Assembly (NCBI GenBank): GCA_002709695.1
Contig: PAQF01000026.1
Span: forward strand, 277,396-316,059
Source of the DNA: Candidatus Poribacteria bacterium
GTDB lineage: Bacteria; Poribacteria; WGA-4E; UBA9662
Direction of reading: 5' to 3'
DNA: 38,664 bases
A model generated the notes under the pieces. The model ran no database searches. It worked only from the letters and a program-made list of their open reading frames with translations, and was not told where the DNA came from. Numbering within the stretch: position 1 is the first letter of the stretch; each line of letters opens with the position of its first letter. Below are positions 34,415 through 38,664 of this stretch, piece by piece. The position numbers were made by a program, and so were the translations under genes.

Positions 34415-36133
34415 TTGCAGTTCCGTGCTAATTCCTCTGAGTTACTGAAAGCCATTCAAGCTCTGCAATCAAGAGCAGGTGCGCATAATCGATTGAACAA
34501 GTTGTCCCATGTCGACTTCCGTTCATTGGAAAATAACAAGGTTGAGATATCAGCTAGGAATATCCTAGCTGATGCAAAAATCCTTATCGATGCTGTAATT
34601 GTCTCTTCTGGGGCATCTAAAATCCCTATTTTCTGGCTCAGTAACACTATTCGTCAAGCGAACTCTGAAAGCATTGAAATTGAATCTACGGGAAGTCAAC
34701 AGATCCAAGTCACTTGTAATAACCAAGTTCACACTTTTAGTGCCACCGACCATCAATCTTCCGCTATTATCTTAGCAACAAATTGGTTAGATAAAAAGAA
34801 TTGGAAAAGAACCTCACCAGCATTCACAATTTCATTCATCGCCCACATCATTTTTGTGATTTATATTGCATTGACAATAAAAACTAAAGTACCTAGCGAA
34901 TCCATCCCCATCAATATGATAAATGCTCCTCTTCCGACTATTCGCAGGGTAAAAAAACCAATTGTGGACCGTGTTCAACGACGGGTCACGCTTAAACCAT
35001 CATTACGCAAGACTCCTCAACCCCAAGTGCAGATTACCGCTCCAACTCAAGTTGCAGAAACAGCTAAATTATCTGCAGCACCAATACACCAAAATTTTTC
35101 TCGCAACCCAGAGTTACCTGACAGAATCCCGGACCCAATGTCAACTACAGCAAAACTGCCGGCAAAAACCAGGGAATATACACTAAAGCGATCTGGAGGA
35201 TCTCCAACTAAAATTAAAAGTGGCTCAGGGTTAAAAACTGGCCGGTTTCGTGCCCAAAGCCAAGGACGAAAAGACTCAAAAGGAATCTCATCTATTCTCG
35301 AGACAACAGGTGCAACCGATTCGGCAAATCTATCAGCATCAAAATTTCAGGATTTAATAAAGGTACCTGATAACCGGCTTGGCGCTATCATTGTCGGTCA
35401 GGGCAAGGACGTACAAGGACACATCCGATTGATTCGTCTCAAGCATTCCCTCTCAGACTGGTGGCAGGACCCAACCGCAATTCCAAGTTTTATGACATGG
35501 CTAGGTGATCATACGCGATTAAAAGCAGATATGAAGTTCGCCGGTGGAGCCCTACCACTAACAGACAAAAAAATATTGGACGCTCCCATCATTTTCATGA
35601 CGGGGCATGATAAAGATATCACAGTAGGACGTAACATGGTAAAGGGGGGCCCCCTAACCGATGGATTCAGTCCGGAAGAACGAGCCGCTTTACGGGAATA
35701 CCTAGTCGAACGTGGTGGAATGCTTTATTTTGATGATTGTGGTTTCAACGGTCTTTTCGCCAGGCAGGTCGAGTTCGAACTCGGCCAAATCCTTCCTGAA
35801 TACCCACTCGAAAACATACAATACAACCACGAAATTTATAAAGCTTACTACGAACTTTCAGTACCTCCTAATGGTGGCGATGTATATTGGGGAAGTGAAA
35901 ACAAACCGAAAGCCACAAAATTCAGGTTTCATAAAGGAATTACAATTGGGCGGCGGTTGGCTGTAGTTTATAACCGAAAAGATTATATGTGTGCCATGGA
36001 AACGGCAGAAATTAATAGCCGAACCATGTTACGTATGCGGAGGTCAGCAGACGTACACCGTTTTATGACAAACCTACTGTTTTATACAATGAAGTACGGA
36101 GGTAATGTAGATCGGTCACAATATAAAAATTAA
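34415..36133 (+). CDS. DnaN-domain-like/TonB-like anchor/DUF4159 fusion protein
   Basis: This 572-residue protein shows three parts. Residues 1-113 read like domain 1 of the DNA polymerase III beta clamp: MQFRANSSELLKAIQALQSR, then LSHVDFRS, VEISARNILADAKI, SGASKIPIFWLSNTIRQ and IQVTCNNQVHTFSATD fall in the same order and spacing as in DnaN. Residues 136-156 are one membrane helix (FTISFIAHIIFVIYIALTI). Residues 157-320 are a basic, Pro/Thr-rich linker of TonB type. Residues about 322-565 form a DUF4159 domain (DWWQDPTAIPSF, APIIFMTGHD, LREYLVERGGMLYFDDCGF). DUF4159 has a glutamine-amidotransferase-like fold of unknown activity, often near MoxR/VWA genes; a VWA gene is divergent here. The start is TTG 34415, with AAGAAGGAT 15 bases upstream. 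The clamp assignment is by eye. Confidence 0.75.
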   Translation: MQFRANSSELLKAIQALQSRAGAHNRLNKLSHVDFRSLENNKVEISARNILADAKILIDAVIVSSGASKIPIFWLSNTIRQANSESIEIESTGSQQIQVTCNNQVHTFSATDHQSSAIILATNWLDKKNWKRTSPAFTISFIAHIIFVIYIALTIKTKVPSESIPINMINAPLPTIRRVKKPIVDRVQRRVTLKPSLRKTPQPQVQITAPTQVAETAKLSAAPIHQNFSRNPELPDRIPDPMSTTAKLPAKTREYTLKRSGGSPTKIKSGSGLKTGRFRAQSQGRKDSKGISSILETTGATDSANLSASKFQDLIKVPDNRLGAIIVGQGKDVQGHIRLIRLKHSLSDWWQDPTAIPSFMTWLGDHTRLKADMKFAGGALPLTDKKILDAPIIFMTGHDKDITVGRNMVKGGPLTDGFSPEERAALREYLVERGGMLYFDDCGFNGLFARQVEFELGQILPEYPLENIQYNHEIYKAYYELSVPPNGGDVYWGSENKPKATKFRFHKGITIGRRLAVVYNRKDYMCAMETAEINSRTMLRMRRSADVHRFMTNLLFYTMKYGGNVDRSQYKN

Positions 36134-36134
36134 A

Positions 36135-36803
36135 CTAGATTGGTAGGATACAGTCCGAAGAGTCGTTTCTGGGTGAATTAACATATGATGATACTTTGTA
36201 TCCAACTAAGGTTTCCGATTCATATGGTTTCAACAAACCTTGTAATTGGTCTGAGTTTTTTTCCTCAGGAGTAAGCCACTGACCAAAATCTTTGGTATCA
36301 AGAATCACTGGCATCCGATGGTGAATCTGCGACATGAATGTGTTAGCATTGGTAGTAATTATAGTACAGGATCGAATTGGATTGCCTTTCGGTGGATCCC
36401 AACTTTCCCATAATCCGGCAAAGGCAAAAGGTGCGCGTGATATTGTTTGAATATACATCGGTGATTTGCTACCGTCTTCGTTTCTCCTCCATTCGTAAAA
36501 GCCATCGGTAAGTACTAAGCAGCGCTGGCGTTGATAAGCAACTCGAAAAGAAGGCTTCTCTGCGAGAGTTTCAGATCGGGCATTAATCATTTTGGAGCTG
36601 ATCTTGTGATCCTTAGCCCAATGAGGTATTAACCCCCAATGAAAGTATTCAACCTTACAATCTCCTGTGTTGGCCACAACAGGAATTGGTTGCGATGGTG
36701 CGATATTGTACCGAGGGGCATAATGATAACCGGAAAACTTGAATTCAGGGAAAGTCTCGGTTAAAGTTTCTTGATCAGTTACAAATGTAAAACGACCACA
36801 CAT
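36135..36803 (-). CDS. yedK: SRAP-family protein (YedK/HMCES), abasic-site DNA-protein crosslinker
   Basis: The 222-residue protein begins MCGRF, so Cys2 becomes the N-terminal nucleophile after Met removal. The other active-site elements are present: MINARSETL (Asn75), DGFYEWRR (Glu104) and IHHRMPVIL (His161/162). SRAP proteins form a thiazolidine crosslink with abasic sites in single-stranded DNA and shield them during replication. The gene converges on the DUF4159 fusion with one base between the two stops. AGGA lies upstream of ATG 36803. No LexA-type palindrome was noticed in the upstream region. Confidence 0.93.
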   Translation of the reverse strand: MCGRFTFVTDQETLTETFPEFKFSGYHYAPRYNIAPSQPIPVVANTGDCKVEYFHWGLIPHWAKDHKISSKMINARSETLAEKPSFRVAYQRQRCLVLTDGFYEWRRNEDGSKSPMYIQTISRAPFAFAGLWESWDPPKGNPIRSCTIITTNANTFMSQIHHRMPVILDTKDFGQWLTPEEKNSDQLQGLLKPYESETLVGYKVSSYVNSPRNDSSDCILPI

Positions 36804-37029
36804 ATGATAATAATCCTAGAAGAGAATCAACTGATTATTGCGAAAGGCGAAACTACTCTATGCTTAGGAATACTATCATAATGTAAGTGATATTCTCAAC
36901 CAACCTGAGCAAAACACATCTGATATTTATTTCAGAAAGCTATAAATTAAATCGGTCACTCATGCAGATGAAGGTTATCAGTATCCTATTATTACCACAT
37001 CAGAAAAAATAATAAATGCAGGAAAAAAA

Positions 37030-37476
37030 ATGTTTAAAGTTACTGAAAGAGTGATTACTGCGAATGACGTCATCCAATCTGTCGAAGCCAACGATGCCGG
37101 AGCAATTATTACCTTTCTTGGTACAGTCAGGAACAACACAGGGGGACGTCAAACCGCTTATCTTGAATACGAAGCCTATATTCCCATGGCAGAAAAGAAA
37201 ATGGCTGATATTGCCGATGAAATACGAGATGAATGGGGAATCGAAAAGGTCGCTATTTTGCATCGTATCGGCCGTCTTGAAATAGGTGAAGTCAGTGTAG
37301 CGGTGGCAGTAGCATCTCCACATCGTAAAGATGGATTTGAAGCTTGTAAGTACGCTATGGATCGGCTCAAACAAATCGTTCCAATCTGGAAACGCGAAGT
37401 CTGGTCAGATGGTGAGGAAGAATGGGTAAGCCCCGACCCGATTTACTTTAAAAATGAAGAACATAATCGAGATTAA
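37030..37476 (+). CDS. moaE: Molybdopterin synthase catalytic subunit MoaE
   Basis: This 148-residue protein matches MoaE: GAIITFLGTVRNNTGGR, LEYEAYIPMAEKKM, ILHRIGRLEIGEVSV, SPHRKDGFEACKYAMDRLK and PIWKREVW. Lys114 and Lys121 correspond to the catalytic lysines. With MoaD it inserts two sulfurs into cyclic pyranopterin phosphate to make molybdopterin. No moaD or other molybdenum cofactor gene is in the window. AGGA lies eight bases before ATG 37030. It overlaps aroA by 23 bp. A weak TATAAA lies upstream but no convincing promoter pair. Confidence 0.93.
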   Translation: MFKVTERVITANDVIQSVEANDAGAIITFLGTVRNNTGGRQTAYLEYEAYIPMAEKKMADIADEIRDEWGIEKVAILHRIGRLEIGEVSVAVAVASPHRKDGFEACKYAMDRLKQIVPIWKREVWSDGEEEWVSPDPIYFKNEEHNRD

Positions 37477-38664
37477 ACCAATTGAGAGACCTATTGATGC
37501 AACTGTAAAGGTTCCTGGCTCAAAGAGTTATACGAACCGCGCTTTGTTGATTGCTTCATTGGCAAAAGGGAAATCACACTTATCTGGTGCATTGTTCAGC
37601 GACGATACAGATCGTATGGTCGATTCACTACGGAAGTTGGGTGTATCTATCTTAGCAGATCCAGAAAACTGCACTTTTGAGGTTGTGGGCAATGGAAATG
37701 ATATCCCCATCAACCAAGCGGATCTGTACATCGGTAATGCAGGAACTGCTGCTCGCCCACTTGTTAGCTATGTTGCTTTGGGAAACGGTAGATTTCGTAT
37801 TGATGGGGATCCTCCAATGCGTGAGAGTCGTCCAATCGGAGATTTACTGGATGCTCTTAGAAAACTTGGGGTTGAAATTCGATCAGAATTGAATAATGAC
37901 CGCTTCCCCTTGATTGTTGAGGCAAAAAAACTCAGAGGAGGAAAAACCCGTCTCAATGCCAATAAAAGCAGTCAGTTCCTAACTTCGCTATTAATGATTG
38001 CTCCAGTTACCCAACTTGGCATAGAAATCGAGCTTGAGGGTAATTTAATTTCAAAACCGTATATCGACATTACTATTTCGGTCATGAACGCATTTGGAAC
38101 AGATGTCTTTAACAAAGACTATCATGCATTTAAGGTTTATGGCAACCAAGCCTACAAACCACGGAATTATCAGATTGAACCAGATGCATCGAATGCATCT
38201 TATTTTTTCGCTTTAGCTGCAGTCACTGGTGGAAGGGTTCGGCTCGAGAATTTGAGCCTTAATTCTGCACAGGGGGATATACGTTTTGTTAATGTGCTCC
38301 AAGAGATGGGATGCCAAGTTATTTCAAAAGATAATGCGACTGAAGTGATTGGAACAAACAGGTTGACAGGCGTTGATGTAGACATGAACGAAATCTCTGA
38401 TACATCACTTACACTGGCAGCTATCGCCCCGTTTGCAGAAGGGAAAACAACTATTCGAAACATTGAACATATCCGTTGGCAGGAAACCGACCGCATACAT
38501 GCAGTAGTAACCGAGTTACGAAAACTCGGTGTCAACGTTACCGAATACGATGACGCCATTGAAATTGAGCCAGTATCAGAGATCCTACCGGCCGAAATTG
38601 ATACGTATCACGATCACCGAATAGCAATGAGCTTTTCACTAATCGGCACCAAAAAACCCGGAAT
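37454..38664 (+). CDS. aroA: 3-phosphoshikimate 1-carboxyvinyltransferase (EPSP synthase), C-terminus cut by window edge
   Basis: About 403 codons are present and the frame is open at the right edge; perhaps 20-30 residues are missing. EPSP synthase joins shikimate 3-phosphate and phosphoenolpyruvate in the shikimate pathway. Motifs: VPGSKSYTNRALLIA (Lys24, Ser25, Arg29), YIGNAGTAARPLV, DGDPPMRESRPIGDLLDAL, SSQFLTSLLMIAP, PDASNASYFFALAA, DMNEISDTSLTLAA, and HDHRIAMSF near the end. The segment usually read as R-x-K-E-(S/T)-D-R is IRWQETDRI, with Gln343 in place of Lys. ATG 37454 lies inside the end of moaE, so translation is probably coupled. Confidence 0.93.
   Translation, partial: MKNIIEIKPIERPIDATVKVPGSKSYTNRALLIASLAKGKSHLSGALFSDDTDRMVDSLRKLGVSILADPENCTFEVVGNGNDIPINQADLYIGNAGTAARPLVSYVALGNGRFRIDGDPPMRESRPIGDLLDALRKLGVEIRSELNNDRFPLIVEAKKLRGGKTRLNANKSSQFLTSLLMIAPVTQLGIEIELEGNLISKPYIDITISVMNAFGTDVFNKDYHAFKVYGNQAYKPRNYQIEPDASNASYFFALAAVTGGRVRLENLSLNSAQGDIRFVNVLQEMGCQVISKDNATEVIGTNRLTGVDVDMNEISDTSLTLAAIAPFAEGKTTIRNIEHIRWQETDRIHAVVTELRKLGVNVTEYDDAIEIEPVSEILPAEIDTYHDHRIAMSFSLIGTKKPG

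Noticed and set aside
36804-37029. LexA-like operator or tRNA in the gap before moaE
   Set aside because: Only a weak TCTGA/TCAGA inverted repeat in AT-rich sequence; no SOS-box pattern and no tRNA T-loop motif.
37000-37374. Minus-strand frame of 124 codons opposite moaE
   Set aside because: moaE on the plus strand has every family motif; the opposite frame gives an unrecognisable Phe/Ser/Cys-rich product.
1-38664. CRISPR array, insertion sequence, prophage or integrase genes
   Set aside because: No regularly spaced direct repeats, transposase motifs, terminal inverted repeats or integrase motifs were found; the only strong repeat is inside the flotillin gene.

Overview
This is bacterial chromosomal DNA from a Gram-negative organism with AT-leaning composition. 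Evidence for an outer membrane is lptF/lptG, a PorV/PorQ-type barrel, a Wza-type export protein and a lipoprotein. No rRNA, tRNA, CRISPR array, insertion sequence or phage gene was seen. Several features recall uncultured phyla of the Poribacteria/FCB type: an 11-subunit complex I operon without nuoEFG, a DUF4159 protein, a PorV-like protein, and LamG and beta/gamma-crystallin proteins. This placement is an inference with low confidence; the window holds no marker that settles it.

Layout. (1) 1-3882, minus strand: an LptF-LptG operon followed by a small membrane methyltransferase, a Tyr-rich lipoprotein and the start of a secreted or anchored protein. (2) 3934-5155, plus strand: a consensus TTGACA-17-TATAAT promoter driving two coupled ORFs that look like the two parts of a DUF6178-type protein. 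(3) 5208-15979, minus strand: nuoABCDHIJKLMN behind a clear promoter, with nuoE, nuoF and nuoG missing. NuoI carries an extra segment of about 45 residues between its two ferredoxin motifs. (4) 16005-22678, minus strand: a four-gene unit behind one strong promoter. It encodes two related beta/gamma-crystallin proteins (one ending in a DUF1349/LamG-like domain, one in a ThuA/glutamine-amidotransferase-like domain), a YqiK/flotillin-type SPFH protein with 13 exact 22-residue repeats, and a zinc-ribbon/LamG protein. (5) 22743-25533: mutS, divergent from a lysylphosphatidylglycerol-synthase/AglD-type membrane protein whose message may be leaderless. (6) 26572-31141, plus strand: a ceramidase-fold protein, a 426-bp gap, a polysaccharide-export (SLBB) protein, a TPR protein and a PorV/PorQ-like protein. 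(7) 31156-36133: a VWA protein with a long acidic tail and a small unknown gene on the minus strand, divergent from a 572-residue protein. That protein appears to join a DnaN (sliding clamp) first domain, a TonB-like membrane anchor with a basic/proline-rich linker, and a DUF4159 domain. (8) 36135-38664: a YedK/HMCES-type SRAP protein (minus), then moaE overlapping a partial aroA (plus).

The two most unusual items are the clamp-like/TonB-like/DUF4159 fusion (34415-36133) and the crystallin-flotillin-LamG operon (16005-22592). No function is established for either. Both assignments come from reading motifs by eye and need profile searches. Start codons were chosen from Shine-Dalgarno spacing and family N-termini; GTG and TTG starts are common here.
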